Origin: Rapidithrix thailandica
GTDB taxonomy: Bacteria; Bacteroidota; Bacteroidia; Cytophagales; Flammeovirgaceae
DNA: 64,000 nt
Assembly: GCF_039710355.1 (NCBI RefSeq)
Contig: NZ_JBDKWZ010000007.1
Coordinates: 62,001 to 126,000 of the forward strand
Direction of reading: 5' to 3'
The position numbers and the translations under genes were made by a program. The first letter of the stretch is position 1. Every line of letters starts with the position of its first letter. A model generated the notes under the pieces. The model did no database searches. It was not told where the DNA came from and saw nothing but the letters and a program-made list of their open reading frames with translations. Of the stretch, positions 35,531 to 44,770 are shown one piece after another.

Positions 35531-36586
35531 ATGAAAAGCTTCGAAGAATTTCAACAGTACTTTGATATGACCATCAAGGAAGCGCTTGAAGATATTGAAA
35601 AGCGTAGAAGCAACATGCATTACTGGAGGCATATGTTGGGCATTATTGGTGGGGCTTTGCTCCTGATACATTGGACCTTTGTAGCGTTGGATATCATTCC
35701 CTCTTACACCATGATCCCAACTTTGTTGGCGATTCCGGCCGTGGCCTATTTCATTTATCAAAGGGTCGTACTGGACACCTCCATACCGGACGATTACAAA
35801 GAGACCGTAGTCAAACAGATGATTCACTTTGTGGATCCCTCTTTGAACTATCAAGCAGAAAACTACATCAAATACGAAGTATTCAAAGAAAGTGAGTTAT
35901 TTTTATTAAAACCCGATCATTACATAGGGGATGACTATATTGACGGAACCATTGGCGGGGTCGGCATACAAGTATCGGAACTGGAGGTGATGTTGGAAAC
36001 CCAAGGAATGCGGCAAAAAAAACCTCGCTGGAACACACTGTTTCATGGGATCTTTTTGGTAGCTACCACCAGTCAGTCCTACTCCGGCAAGACCTTCATA
36101 CTCAGCGACAACTTGTATAAACGAATGGGTTATGCGGGAATGTTGGTACAAATGAATAATTTAGTACGGGGGCATTACATTCAAGCGGAGAATATTCAAT
36201 TTCGTAAAAACTTTGTTGTGTATGCTGAGAATGCATTGGAAGGCAAAGAGTTACTGACCGAGGAATTAATGGAAAGTCTGTTAGTGTTAAAAAAGAAAAG
36301 CCACTGCCCGGTATATGTCTCTTTGATAGGCCACAAAGTGTATGTAGCAGTGGACCTACGCAAAGATGTTTTTAAAGTGGATATTAACAAACCCTTGTTT
36401 GATGCCCGTTTTGTAAGAAGTTTTTATGATGAATTATATTATATTTTAGGAATCGTGCGGGACCTGGGCCTTGGTGAGTTTCCCTCGCCTACATCCGGCC
36501 CTGAAAATCACATCCCGATGGATCAGTTTTCTGAACCTCCGATGGAACAAGAGCACTTTGATTTCGATCAAGACGACTTTGAGTAA
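35531..36586 (+). CDS. DUF3137-type membrane protein
   Basis: 351 residues. Two membrane helices close together (about 35-55 and 60-78) are followed by a soluble domain of about 250 residues that has TIGGVGIQVSELEVML and FHGIFLVATTSQSYSGKTFIL, which I recognise as the DUF3137 pattern. The C-terminal 25 residues are Asp/Glu-rich. No function is known for the family. It sits 80 bp after thyA and 19 bp before rbfA on the same strand, so it is probably co-transcribed with rbfA. Confidence 0.7.
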   Translation: MKSFEEFQQYFDMTIKEALEDIEKRRSNMHYWRHMLGIIGGALLLIHWTFVALDIIPSYTMIPTLLAIPAVAYFIYQRVVLDTSIPDDYKETVVKQMIHFVDPSLNYQAENYIKYEVFKESELFLLKPDHYIGDDYIDGTIGGVGIQVSELEVMLETQGMRQKKPRWNTLFHGIFLVATTSQSYSGKTFILSDNLYKRMGYAGMLVQMNNLVRGHYIQAENIQFRKNFVVYAENALEGKELLTEELMESLLVLKKKSHCPVYVSLIGHKVYVAVDLRKDVFKVDINKPLFDARFVRSFYDELYYILGIVRDLGLGEFPSPTSGPENHIPMDQFSEPPMEQEHFDFDQDDFE

Positions 36587-36604
36587 GAACTAAACTTAGA
36601 AAGG

Positions 36605-36982
36605 ATGGAAAGTAAAAGACAAAAGAAATTTTCAAGATTAATACAAAAAGACCTGGGCGATATTTTTTTACAAAAATCCGCCACTTGGTTTCACAATGCC
36701 TTTGTCACCGTTACACAGGCAAAAATTTCCCCTGATTTGCGGGAAGCAAAAGTGTATTTGAGCTTTATGAATGCCAAAGACAAGGAAGAGTTATTGGAAC
36801 ATATTCAAGACAACACCAAAACCATCCGGCAAGAATTAGCTCAACGTATCAAAAACCAAGTCCGGTCTATTCCCGTATTACATTTCTTTTATGACGATAC
36901 GGAAGATGTGGCCGCAGAGGTGGAAACCCTTTTTAAAGACCTGGATATTCCCCCTGCTGCCTCTGAAGACGAAAAAGAATAA
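36605..36982 (+). CDS. rbfA: 30S ribosome-binding factor A
   Basis: 125 residues. The single KH-like RbfA domain begins with RQKKFSRLIQKDLGDIF, continues with VTQAKISPDLREAKVYLSFM and the helix with RQELAQRIKNQVRSIPVLHFFYDDT. It helps mature the 5' end of 16S rRNA in the 30S subunit. The tail after about 115 is acidic. Followed by a strong terminator at 36997-37032. Confidence 0.92.
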   Translation: MESKRQKKFSRLIQKDLGDIFLQKSATWFHNAFVTVTQAKISPDLREAKVYLSFMNAKDKEELLEHIQDNTKTIRQELAQRIKNQVRSIPVLHFFYDDTEDVAAEVETLFKDLDIPPAASEDEKE

Positions 36983-36996
36983 CCTATACCTGAACC

Positions 36997-37032
36997 AACC
37001 CATCCTTATAGCAAATTGAAAGGATGGGTTTT
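36997..37032 (+). terminator. Terminator of the rbfA transcript
   Basis: AACCCATCCTT (36997-37007) pairs with AAGGATGGGTT (37020-37030), 11 bp perfect, 12-nt loop, followed by TT. It ends where the -33 box of the next gene begins. Confidence 0.8.
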
Positions 37033-37062
37033 GATCAGAAAATACGATCCAACGTACCTTTG
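37030..37062 (+). promoter_or_regulatory. Bacteroidota-type promoter of the polytopic membrane protein gene
   Basis: TTTG (37030-37033), 21-bp gap, TACCTTTG (37055-37062). The expected transcription start is near 37069, leaving a leader of about 20 nt before the TTG start at 37091. The -33 box uses the T-run of the preceding terminator. Confidence 0.65.
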
Positions 37063-37090
37063 TTTGATTTAAAAAACCACTGAACAAGCC

Positions 37091-38521
37091 TTGCTGACAT
37101 TTTTTCGACTTAATGATCCCTTTCGCATCTTGGGTGTACTACTCATTGTATTCTTGCTACGGCTGCCTTTTTACCTTAAAGGCCTTCCCTTGATGATCCC
37201 CGAACTCAATTGGATGCTGGTAGGGGAAAGCCTGGCAAAGGGGGGGCATATGTACACCGATGTATGGGACAACCTTGGCCCATTGGCGGCCGGAGTTTAT
37301 TGGTGCGTGGTCGGGCTTTTTGGCAAAAGTCAATTAGTTTTTCAAATTCTCGGGTTAATTCTGGTGGTAATCCAGGCATTTATTTTCAACCGTTTCTTGA
37401 TCAAGAATGGGGTATATAATGAGAAAAACTACTTACCGGCTTTGTTTTACGGCCTGTTTATGTGCCTGAATTTTGATTTCCTCACCCTTTCTCCGGCCCT
37501 CCTGGCATTGACCTTTCTGCTCTTGGTCCTGCGGAATATCATCCGGTTGGATGAGCGGTTTGTGGAAGAGGACATTTTTAAAACCGGCATTTACCTTGGT
37601 ATAGCCACCCTGCTTTTTGCTCCCAGTGTCGTATTTCTACTTTCCACTATCATCGGATTTATGCTGTTTCGCTCGGCCTCACCCCGCTATTTTATGATGG
37701 TCCTATTCGGATTTGCCTTTGCTATTAGCTTGGTCATCACCTATTATTTCTTTGTGGACGGCTTGAAAAATTTCATCGATTTCTACCTTGCCTCACTTCT
37801 TACTTTTAAAGGGCTCAATTATGTCTCTTGGTTTGAAATCATTTGGGTATCCATTATTCCGGCAGTGCTTACGGTATTAGCGATCGGAAAGCTGGGTACA
37901 GAGCGTGGTTTTATTAACTTTCAGGTCATTTGCCAGCAGTTTATGGCTGTTTGGATGATCAGTGCCGGATTGGTCTTATTCGTAAGTCCTCAATTTACGA
38001 CCTATCAACTGATTCTGTTCGTTCCGGGCTTAAGCTTTTTCACCACCCATTTTGTGATGCTCACCCGGAACCGCTTAATCGCCGAATTAAGTTTTTGGGT
38101 CATTACGGCCGCTTTGATGACGGTAAGTTATGCCACCGTATACCTGGATCAACAAGACAACCCCTATTCTCCCAATTTCTCCAAAGTATTTGTCAAACAA
38201 GATGATGCATTGATCACCGACCGTCCTAAAACTATGTTGGTATTAGGAGATCAAATATCTTCTTATCAGGGAAATTCTCTTGCAACACCTTATCTCAACT
38301 GGAAATTAAGTGAAAAGCATTTTTCACACTTGAACAACTACCAGGTACTCTCTGCCATCTTGGAAAATTTTGAAAAAGGCTACCCGGAAATTATCATCGA
38401 CCCAAAAGGGATTACGCCTCAGCTATTTCAAAACATTCCCGTATTGGCTCAAAAATACCGTCTCAAGAAGGAAAATGTATGGGTATTAAAACCGGAAGAG
38501 CCTAAGGTAACACAACAGTGA
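37091..38521 (+). CDS. Polytopic inner-membrane protein of unknown function
   Basis: 476 residues with about ten to twelve hydrophobic segments spread over residues 10-365, then a soluble C-terminal part of about 100 residues (VLGDQISSYQGNSLATPYLNWKLS). An in-frame stop at 37070-37072 and absence of an upstream ATG make TTG (37091) the likely start; the sequence LTFFRLNDPFR right after it looks family-conserved. Its size, loops and the DNLGPLAAGVYW segment suggest a GT-C/O-antigen-ligase-like fold, but I cannot confirm this. Independent promoter upstream; convergent with the DegT gene 9 bp downstream. Confidence 0.7.
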   Translation: MLTFFRLNDPFRILGVLLIVFLLRLPFYLKGLPLMIPELNWMLVGESLAKGGHMYTDVWDNLGPLAAGVYWCVVGLFGKSQLVFQILGLILVVIQAFIFNRFLIKNGVYNEKNYLPALFYGLFMCLNFDFLTLSPALLALTFLLLVLRNIIRLDERFVEEDIFKTGIYLGIATLLFAPSVVFLLSTIIGFMLFRSASPRYFMMVLFGFAFAISLVITYYFFVDGLKNFIDFYLASLLTFKGLNYVSWFEIIWVSIIPAVLTVLAIGKLGTERGFINFQVICQQFMAVWMISAGLVLFVSPQFTTYQLILFVPGLSFFTTHFVMLTRNRLIAELSFWVITAALMTVSYATVYLDQQDNPYSPNFSKVFVKQDDALITDRPKTMLVLGDQISSYQGNSLATPYLNWKLSEKHFSHLNNYQVLSAILENFEKGYPEIIIDPKGITPQLFQNIPVLAQKYRLKKENVWVLKPEEPKVTQQ

Positions 38522-38529
38522 TACAAGGA

Positions 38530-39660
38530 CTATGGATGTTGTGAAGCAAATGTAGCCAATTGTTTCACAACCCATTCTACCTGTTTTTCACTCATTTCCG
38601 GAAAAACAGGCAGTGAAAGGATTTCATTTTTCAATTGTGTTGCCACGGGGAAATCTTCCGGGAAATGACCGTAATGTTTATAAGCCGGTTGGAAAGGTAA
38701 AGGAATCGGGTAATGCACGGCTGTCTGAATACCCTTACTCTCCAAAAACGACATCAATGCCTCTCTTTTCCGGGTACGGATCACATATTGATGATACACA
38801 TGAGTGGTCTCCGCTTGTCTTTTGGGTAACTGGTAAAAGCGTTTGTCTATATTTTCGTCATAATACCGGGCGACACGATTGCTCTCCTTTATCCAAGTAT
38901 CCAGATAAGGTAATTTTACCTGTAACATAGCGGCCTGCATTTCTCCCATCCGGCTATTCCGGCCTTCCATCACATGAATATTTTTCTCGATTTGCCCTTG
39001 GTTCAACATAATCCGTATAGACTTCGCAACCCTGGCATGAGAAGTCACAATGGCACCACCTTCCCCATACGTCCCTAATACTTTGGTGGGGTAAAAACTA
39101 AAAGTACCAATATCGCCGATGGTTCCAACCTTAGCGCCTTGGTAAGTGGCACCATGGGCTTGGGCCGCATCTTCAATTACCCATAGATGATGCTTTCGGG
39201 CTATTTGCATAAGTTCCTTCATGGGGGCAGGATTCCCATATAAATGTACGGGGATAATAGCTTTTGTTTTCGGAGTAATTTTATTCTTACAATCCTCCGG
39301 GTCAATGGTATAATACTCCGGATCAATATCTACGAATACAGGTTTAGCGCCCACACGGCTTACCGCACTGGCAGTAGATATCCAGGTAAGAGCAGGCACC
39401 AACACTTCATCACCTCTTTGTATACCCATAGCCTCCAAGGCCAACTCCAAAGCGTCCGTACCGTTGGCACATGCCCTACAATAGGAGGCATTCAGGTATT
39501 TTGCAAAAGTAGCTTCCAACTCCCTGACAAATGGCCCGTTGGTAAACATTCCGTTTTCAAATACCTTCGCCAATGCCCGGTCAATTTCCGGCCGGATGCG
39601 CTGATATTGCGCTTTCAAATCCAACAAAGGCACTTTAACGTTCAAATGTACGTCCTCCAT
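38530..39660 (-). CDS. DegT/DnrJ/EryC1/StrS family sugar aminotransferase
   Basis: 376 residues. PLP-dependent: FKNGMFT-type start, CRACANGTDALELALEAMG (phosphate site), the WVIEDAAQAHGATYQG Asp segment and Schiff-base Lys in SFYPTKVLGTYGEGGAI. Such enzymes put an amino group on a keto-sugar nucleotide for surface polysaccharide or LPS. It is alone here, with no other sugar-nucleotide gene next to it. Start ATG at 39660; starts at MEDVHLNVKV. Confidence 0.92.
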   Translation of the reverse strand: MEDVHLNVKVPLLDLKAQYQRIRPEIDRALAKVFENGMFTNGPFVRELEATFAKYLNASYCRACANGTDALELALEAMGIQRGDEVLVPALTWISTASAVSRVGAKPVFVDIDPEYYTIDPEDCKNKITPKTKAIIPVHLYGNPAPMKELMQIARKHHLWVIEDAAQAHGATYQGAKVGTIGDIGTFSFYPTKVLGTYGEGGAIVTSHARVAKSIRIMLNQGQIEKNIHVMEGRNSRMGEMQAAMLQVKLPYLDTWIKESNRVARYYDENIDKRFYQLPKRQAETTHVYHQYVIRTRKREALMSFLESKGIQTAVHYPIPLPFQPAYKHYGHFPEDFPVATQLKNEILSLPVFPEMSEKQVEWVVKQLATFASQHP

Positions 39661-39879
39661 ATAATTTCCGATTTCAAGGGTTTGTTACCTTTGAATGCCT
39701 TCAAAGGCAGGGCTTTTTCAAGGGTAGAAATAAATTAAAAACAAATCCGGAAGAGATGAAAAACAAGGAACAGTCCGGGTGTTTGCCGGTTACTTTCCTT
39801 TGCCAATAAAGCTACTAAAAAATGATTACATCTATCAACACAATGGCCTGTTCACTCAAATACTTTTCTCCTCCATGTA

Positions 39880-40572
39880 CTACTGGGCCACGGTAGGGTC
39901 ATCGCTGGAAAAATTTTGAGTGGTTTTGAAATAGGGAGGCTGGTCTTTTTTCCGGACTTTATCCAGGTATGTTCCACAGCCCAGGTACCGGTAGTTTCTG
40001 TCCAAAATATTGGCTCTGTGCCCCGGAGAGTTCATCCATTCTTGCAGTATACTTTTGGCAAAGCTCAAATACGTATGGGTGGGAATGGGCGCGCCTTTAT
40101 ATTGATAGCTAAAATACCCCCCATTTTGCGAAGGCCCGTATACGGCCCGGTTAGGAGTCAGTTGGATGGCAAAGGTATAAGCGATATTTTCTGCGGCAAA
40201 AGTATTGACCAGCCCAGCGGCATTCAGGCGGTCTGTCATTGTTCGCTTTCCTTTCACTTTGCTTTTATGACTATAAAAATTGTATTTCACCATATCCTTT
40301 GAATGCTCCCAAGCCACTTGCTCCAAGGTAGGACTGTATTGGCACAAAGGCAGTTTATGTTTGGCCCTGATACGATTGGTTTCATAAAATACGGCTGCAT
40401 TTAAAAGAGGATAATCTATATCTTTCAATACAATAGGCTTCTGAGCCTGGGGAAGTTGGGAAAACGTTTGATAGTTGTGGGTTTGATACATTTCAGCTTC
40501 CCATCCCGACTGACAGAAAAGGGGAGCATGGCAGAATAGACATAAACACCACAAGAAAGTATATTTCATCAT
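39880..40572 (-). CDS. Secreted CAP-domain (SCP/TAPS) protein
   Basis: 230 residues from the Met at 40572 (tandem Met; the second lies at 40569); the ORF opens at 40623 but the signal peptide MMKYTFLWCLCLFCHAPLFCQ starts here. The CAP domain covers about 60-225: ETNRIRAKHKLP, WEHSKDMVKYNFYSHKS (cleft His), FAAENIAYTF and WMNSPGHRANILDRNYRYLGCGTY. CAP proteins are secreted; bacterial members have varied or unknown activities. The minus-strand gene is followed by 219 bp without gene to the DegT start. Repeat copy 2 lies 84 bp upstream. Confidence 0.88.
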   Translation of the reverse strand: MMKYTFLWCLCLFCHAPLFCQSGWEAEMYQTHNYQTFSQLPQAQKPIVLKDIDYPLLNAAVFYETNRIRAKHKLPLCQYSPTLEQVAWEHSKDMVKYNFYSHKSKVKGKRTMTDRLNAAGLVNTFAAENIAYTFAIQLTPNRAVYGPSQNGGYFSYQYKGAPIPTHTYLSFAKSILQEWMNSPGHRANILDRNYRYLGCGTYLDKVRKKDQPPYFKTTQNFSSDDPTVAQ

Positions 40573-40655
40573 GCAATTTTTACTTTTAGCAATATGCTGT
40601 ATTAAAACTTTGCCAAAAATCAATCAGCGCCCTGGAAGAAGTAATTATTGATACT

Positions 40656-40816
40656 GAAGTGAATTAAACTTTTTCTTTTTCCTGAAAAATGTTTCAAAAA
40701 GACCTCCTCTGTGTTACTTTTTTCAACAATAGCTTTGGCTATTCTCTTCAACAAGTGCCTTGATGAGCCGATTTTGATTCCATCTTCGGTCAAAAACTAT
40801 ACGTGTAAACCACTTC
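40656..40816 (+). repeat. Interspersed MITE-like repeat, copy 2 (full, 161 bp)
   Basis: Same order as copy 1: left end GAAGTGAATTAAACTTTTTC, hairpin AATAGC-TTTG-GCTATT (40728-40743), CCTTGATGAGCCGATTTTG block, right end GTAAACCACTTC. It lies between the CAP gene and the histidine kinase gene. No clear target duplication (flanks ACT / TAT). Confidence 0.85.
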
Positions 40817-40870
40817 TATAAGATAGCTCGGCCAAACAACTCCTCGCTGAATTCACTCACATCAGACCTA

Positions 40871-42241
40871 TTAAAAATTCAACAAAAATTCGGTACCTTC
40901 CTGTTCATTGGAACAAGCCGTAATCGTACCCTTATGTTGTCGCATGATTTGCCTGGAAAGGCTTAATCCAATTCCCGAACCGTTCTTTTTTGTGGTATAA
41001 AATGGGATAAAAATCCGGTCCAGGGCCTCTTTTTCTATCCCCGGCCCGTTGTCTTTCACCGAGATAACAGGCCGGTTCTTTTTGCCCTGCATAGCACTTA
41101 ATGTCACCCGGTGTACCTGTCCGTTGGTCTGTTCATGTTCATGAAAAGCCTGAATTGCATTTTTCAATAAGTTGATCAACACTTGCTCAATCAATTCGGG
41201 ATCGGCAGTGATAATCAAAGAAGGCGGGTCCATTTTGATCACAAAGTCAATCTCATGTTTGAGAAACTCGTTGTTCATCAATAACTTAATCCTTTCAAAC
41301 ATCTCCGCCACTTTTACATGGGCCATTTTTGGGGTCGGGACATGGGTCAGGTTGCGGAATTCATTGACAAAGCGGATCAAGCCATCGCTTCTTCTTTGAA
41401 TGGTTTGTACGGCCAATTGCAGGTCTTCCAGGTCGTCTTTTTGAAATTCTTGTTGATGTTCTTGGTTGGAAATCAGGTACGACAGCTCTCCTTCCACCGT
41501 TGTTGCCAGGGAGGAAATAGGCGTGACCGAATTCATAATTTCATGGGTAAGTACACGAATCAGGTTTTGCCAGGCATCCATTTCCTGTTCTTCCAGTTCC
41601 GAATGGATGTTCTGAATGGTCACCAATTTAAACTCTTCACCCTTCAGGTACAATTCAATCGCATACACGGCTAGCTGAACCAACTCTCCATTTTTTCTTA
41701 CCCTGATCAAGGCCTTGGCACCTGTCCGGAGTTGTTTGAATGTATCGATCAGTTCCGGGCTGAAGCTCTCCAACTCCTGTATATTTTGCAAGCGGTTAAT
41801 TTTAAACAAACGCTTAGCGGCCGTATTGATAATCTGAACATTACCATTGCGCTCAAAGGAAAGAATCCCGATCCCGATATGGTGAATTATATTTTTCAGG
41901 TATTGGTACTCGGCTTCTTTCTCTGCCCGGATTTGCTTGAACCGGTACAAAACTTTATTAAACTCCTGATCGAGTTCATCAAAAGCCCCTCCCCTTCCTT
42001 TTAATTTATAGGTATGGCTAAAATCTCCGTAACGAATAGAGCTAAAGAAATCCACCAACTCGCGATTGGTATTCTCCATCAGGTTGATCAAAGCAATCAC
42101 CTGATAGACCACCAAGCCGGCCACAAAGCCAATAGTGGCAAAATACCCGGAGCTTTCAATGAGGTAGACCATGGCAAAGATGGTGACTACCAAACCTACC
42201 GCACGGATGGATACATTTAATCTGAAATTTTTAAAGCCCAT
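40871..42241 (-). CDS. Sensor histidine kinase, NtrY-like
   Basis: 456 residues. Two membrane helices near the start (about 10-28 and 33-52) with a minimal periplasmic loop, then a HAMP-like segment, a PAS-like domain (about 110-215), HisKA with H-box LTHEIMNSVTPI (His about 233) and an HATPase domain with NLLKNAIQAF, DNGPGIEKE and GSGIGLSLSRQI. The short periplasmic loop suggests that it senses something in the membrane or cytoplasm. It overlaps the downstream half of the response-regulator gene end by 11 bp, so the two proteins are made together and should form one pathway. Confidence 0.93.
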   Translation of the reverse strand: MGFKNFRLNVSIRAVGLVVTIFAMVYLIESSGYFATIGFVAGLVVYQVIALINLMENTNRELVDFFSSIRYGDFSHTYKLKGRGGAFDELDQEFNKVLYRFKQIRAEKEAEYQYLKNIIHHIGIGILSFERNGNVQIINTAAKRLFKINRLQNIQELESFSPELIDTFKQLRTGAKALIRVRKNGELVQLAVYAIELYLKGEEFKLVTIQNIHSELEEQEMDAWQNLIRVLTHEIMNSVTPISSLATTVEGELSYLISNQEHQQEFQKDDLEDLQLAVQTIQRRSDGLIRFVNEFRNLTHVPTPKMAHVKVAEMFERIKLLMNNEFLKHEIDFVIKMDPPSLIITADPELIEQVLINLLKNAIQAFHEHEQTNGQVHRVTLSAMQGKKNRPVISVKDNGPGIEKEALDRIFIPFYTTKKNGSGIGLSLSRQIMRQHKGTITACSNEQEGTEFLLNF

Positions 42242-43607
42242 GCTTTTCCAATCTTCTATACAATGATGCCCGGGTCAGTCCCAGCGATTTGGCTGCTTTC
42301 GAAATATTACCTGAATACCTGCTGATCGCCTTTTGGATCATCATTTTTTCCACGGTTTCCAGGTCGTATTCGGAAAGATCGACTTCCCCTTGTTCGTTTT
42401 TATGCACCAGAAACTGAAAGTCCGTAGGCTGTAATAGCTCATTATCACTCATGATAATGGCCCGCTCCAAGGCATGCTGCAACTCCCGAACATTGCCTGG
42501 CCAATGGTATTTTTGTAATTTTTTAATTGCTGCGGGAGCTGTCCGCAACAAGGGTTTTCTATATTTTTTACAATATACTTTGACAAAGTGATCCACCAAC
42601 TGCGGAATATCTTCGGCCCGGTCTCTTAAAGGCGGCAAATGGATTTCGACCGTGTTAATCCGGTACAAAAGATCTTGCCGGAATTCATTGCTTTCCACCA
42701 TTTCGTAAAGAGGCATATTGGTAGCACAAATCAGACGGATATCAATCGGGATTTGTTTGTTGGAGCCCACCCGGGTAATCTCTCTCCTTTGCAATACGGT
42801 CAGCAGTTTGGATTGGAGAGACATGGAAAGGTTGCCGATTTCGTCCAGAAACAGAGAGCCTTCGTTGGCAATTTCAAAGCGCCCGGCCCGCTCTTCTTTG
42901 GCATCGGTAAAGGCACCTTTTTTATGACCGAACAGCTCACTTTCAAACAGACTTTCGGTGATACTGCCCATATCCACATTGATAAAGACATTGTCTTTCC
43001 GCAAAGATTGTTGGTGGATTGCCCGGGCGATTACTTCCTTACCGGTTCCGTTCTCTCCCAAGATCAAAATATTGGCATCCGTAGAGGCCACCTTATTAAT
43101 GATGTTGAACACCCGGAGCATGCTATCACTGTTGCCAATGACTTCTCCGAAGGGTTTGTTGATCTCCGAAGTCAATTGGTTTTTAGCTTGCTTCAAGTTT
43201 TCTACTTCTTTGTACGATTTTTTCAAGCGAACGGCCGAAGACAAAGTGGCCAGGAGTTTTTCATTTTGCCAGGGCTTCAGAACAAAATCCGTAGCGCCTG
43301 CTCTCAAGGCCCTGACAGCCATCTCCACATCGCCATAAGCCGTAATTAATACCACCACGGCATTGGGATCAATTTCCAGGATCTGGTCTAACCAATGGAA
43401 ACCTTCTTTGCCACTTGTGGTATCTTTACTGAAATTCATATCCAGTAAAATCACATCATAGGTATCATTGTTCAGCAGAAACGGGATCTTCCCCGGATTT
43501 TTTTCCACTTGCACAAAATCCGCATGTTTCTTCAGCAACATCTTGGCGGCCAACAGTATATCCTCATTATCATCTATGATCAATATTTTACCTAGTTCTT
43601 TACTCAT
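42231..43607 (-). CDS. Sigma-54-dependent response regulator, NtrC family
   Basis: 458 residues. REC domain (1-125) with phospho-acceptor Asp about 56 in ILLDMNFSKD, AAA+ domain (about 145-385) with Walker A GENGTGKEV, the sigma-54 contact loop GAFTDA, and Walker B LFLDEIG, then a Fis-type HTH at the C-terminus (SKAAKSLGLTRASLYRRL). It activates sigma-54 promoters after phosphorylation by the kinase at 40871. Neither this region nor the adjacent lipoprotein promoter shows a full -24/-12 (TGGCAC-N5-TTGC) site, so the targets are elsewhere. Confidence 0.95.
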   Translation of the reverse strand: MSKELGKILIIDDNEDILLAAKMLLKKHADFVQVEKNPGKIPFLLNNDTYDVILLDMNFSKDTTSGKEGFHWLDQILEIDPNAVVVLITAYGDVEMAVRALRAGATDFVLKPWQNEKLLATLSSAVRLKKSYKEVENLKQAKNQLTSEINKPFGEVIGNSDSMLRVFNIINKVASTDANILILGENGTGKEVIARAIHQQSLRKDNVFINVDMGSITESLFESELFGHKKGAFTDAKEERAGRFEIANEGSLFLDEIGNLSMSLQSKLLTVLQRREITRVGSNKQIPIDIRLICATNMPLYEMVESNEFRQDLLYRINTVEIHLPPLRDRAEDIPQLVDHFVKVYCKKYRKPLLRTAPAAIKKLQKYHWPGNVRELQHALERAIIMSDNELLQPTDFQFLVHKNEQGEVDLSEYDLETVEKMMIQKAISRYSGNISKAAKSLGLTRASLYRRLEKHGL

Positions 43608-43705
43608 TCTTAGTATAATATTTGAGTGAAATCCTCCTAAAATTTAGCGAAGAAGCCGTTTGAATTTTATTTTTCATCTTACAAATTCAAACCGACTCTA
43701 ATGGA

Positions 43706-43724
43706 TATATTTGAAATAATTTTG
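43706..43724 (+). promoter_or_regulatory. Possible -7 boxes for the lipoprotein gene
   Basis: Two exact TAnnTTTG boxes, TATATTTG (43706-43713) and TAATTTTG (43717-43724), about 125-140 bp before the lipoprotein ATG. No -33 TTTG at the right spacing, so this is weak. Confidence 0.3.
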
Positions 43725-43848
43725 AAACTCTACAGACGTCCCGAGTTCGTCTGTGTAAGTGTACATCATTGCTTCATCCATTGCTATACTGATATATTTC
43801 CAGTTAACCGATGATTGTATAATCCTAAATTCTAAAGTAAACAATACT

Positions 43849-44523
43849 ATGAAAATTCTACTCAATTCTTACAAAAACGGCTTGTTTGTTTTGTTAATGG
43901 GCATTTTTTTTCTTTCTTCTTGTGAGGAGAAAAAGAAAACCGACCAAACAAATACCGAAACGGAGCCGCAGGAAGTGAGCGAAGGCGAATGGCAGTACCG
44001 GGATGAACTCTCGCACCTGCCCCTTGAACAACAAATTACGGTCTTATACGACAGTTTGCAGAGTTTGAAAGCTCAAGCCATGGCTTCGGAAAAGACCAAG
44101 CTGCACTCTACTCAGCTTTTTGTTGAAGAAATTGAGTTATTGAACAAGCCCTATGACGCTCAAAAATTAGAGACGGTAAAAAATGCTCAAAACACACTGA
44201 AAGAACAAGTATATGACTCTGTAAGCTTCAGTGATGTACAGGTGATGGAACGTTATGATAATGCCACCGAAAAACTGATTGCAGCCTTGAATGACTTTGC
44301 TGAGAACACTGAAAATTTTGACAAATTTGAACGAGCCAATATTCTGCTCAACGAAGTCATTGTTGCAGACAAAAACGATTTTACGCTCCGGAAAGATTAC
44401 AACAGTTTTGCCCAAGAACTTAACAGCCTATTGGAAGAAAAAAAGGCAGAAGTACAGCAACTGGGTGAGGCCTTTAAATCGATGCAACCGGTTAGCTTCT
44501 TTTATGGTGAACCGATGATGTAA
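43849..44523 (+). CDS. Lipoprotein with a helical, coiled-coil-like body
   Basis: 224 residues from the ATG at 43849 (MKILLNSYKNG); the ORF opens at 43759 but the signal sequence begins here. Lipobox ending LSSC at about residue 24 with Glu-Glu after the Cys, so it is probably not a simple inner-membrane anchor. The body is Glu/Lys/Gln-rich and helical with heptad-like spacing (about 60-215). No family recognised. It is divergent from the two-component pair, which makes it a candidate target or partner. Own terminator at 44542-44577. Confidence 0.7.
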   Translation: MKILLNSYKNGLFVLLMGIFFLSSCEEKKKTDQTNTETEPQEVSEGEWQYRDELSHLPLEQQITVLYDSLQSLKAQAMASEKTKLHSTQLFVEEIELLNKPYDAQKLETVKNAQNTLKEQVYDSVSFSDVQVMERYDNATEKLIAALNDFAENTENFDKFERANILLNEVIVADKNDFTLRKDYNSFAQELNSLLEEKKAEVQQLGEAFKSMQPVSFFYGEPMM

Positions 44524-44541
44524 ATCTCCCAAACAATAGTC

Positions 44542-44577
44542 AAACCATCCGGGTACTCCGGTATCCGGATGGTTTTT
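44542..44577 (+). terminator. Terminator of the lipoprotein gene
   Basis: AAACCATCCGG (44542-44552) pairs with CCGGATGGTTT (44564-44574), 11 bp perfect, followed by TTT. It begins 19 bp after the stop. Confidence 0.85.
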
Positions 44578-44770
44578 ATCTCCTCATACCTTCCCTTCCG
44601 TTTTTTCAGTTCTCTCCCTTTGTTCATTTATCAAATCGAGCTTGGCATGCTATAGATATAAGGAAAAATTTATAGTTTTATAGCTTGTTGTGAAATCCGA
44701 TTACGCTTACACCTCAATTGGACGAACACAAAATAAGAGAAGTAAACAACTCACCCAACTAAAAAAACAC

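Noticed and set aside
42639..43349. 236-codon plus-strand ORF
   Set aside because: It lies wholly opposite the NtrC-family gene, whose domain motifs are clear in the other strand; it has no recognisable family features and is a shadow frame.
43608..43848. Sigma-54 (-24/-12) promoter for the lipoprotein
   Set aside because: No TGGCAC-N5-TTGC or close variant; only primary-sigma -7-like boxes are present.
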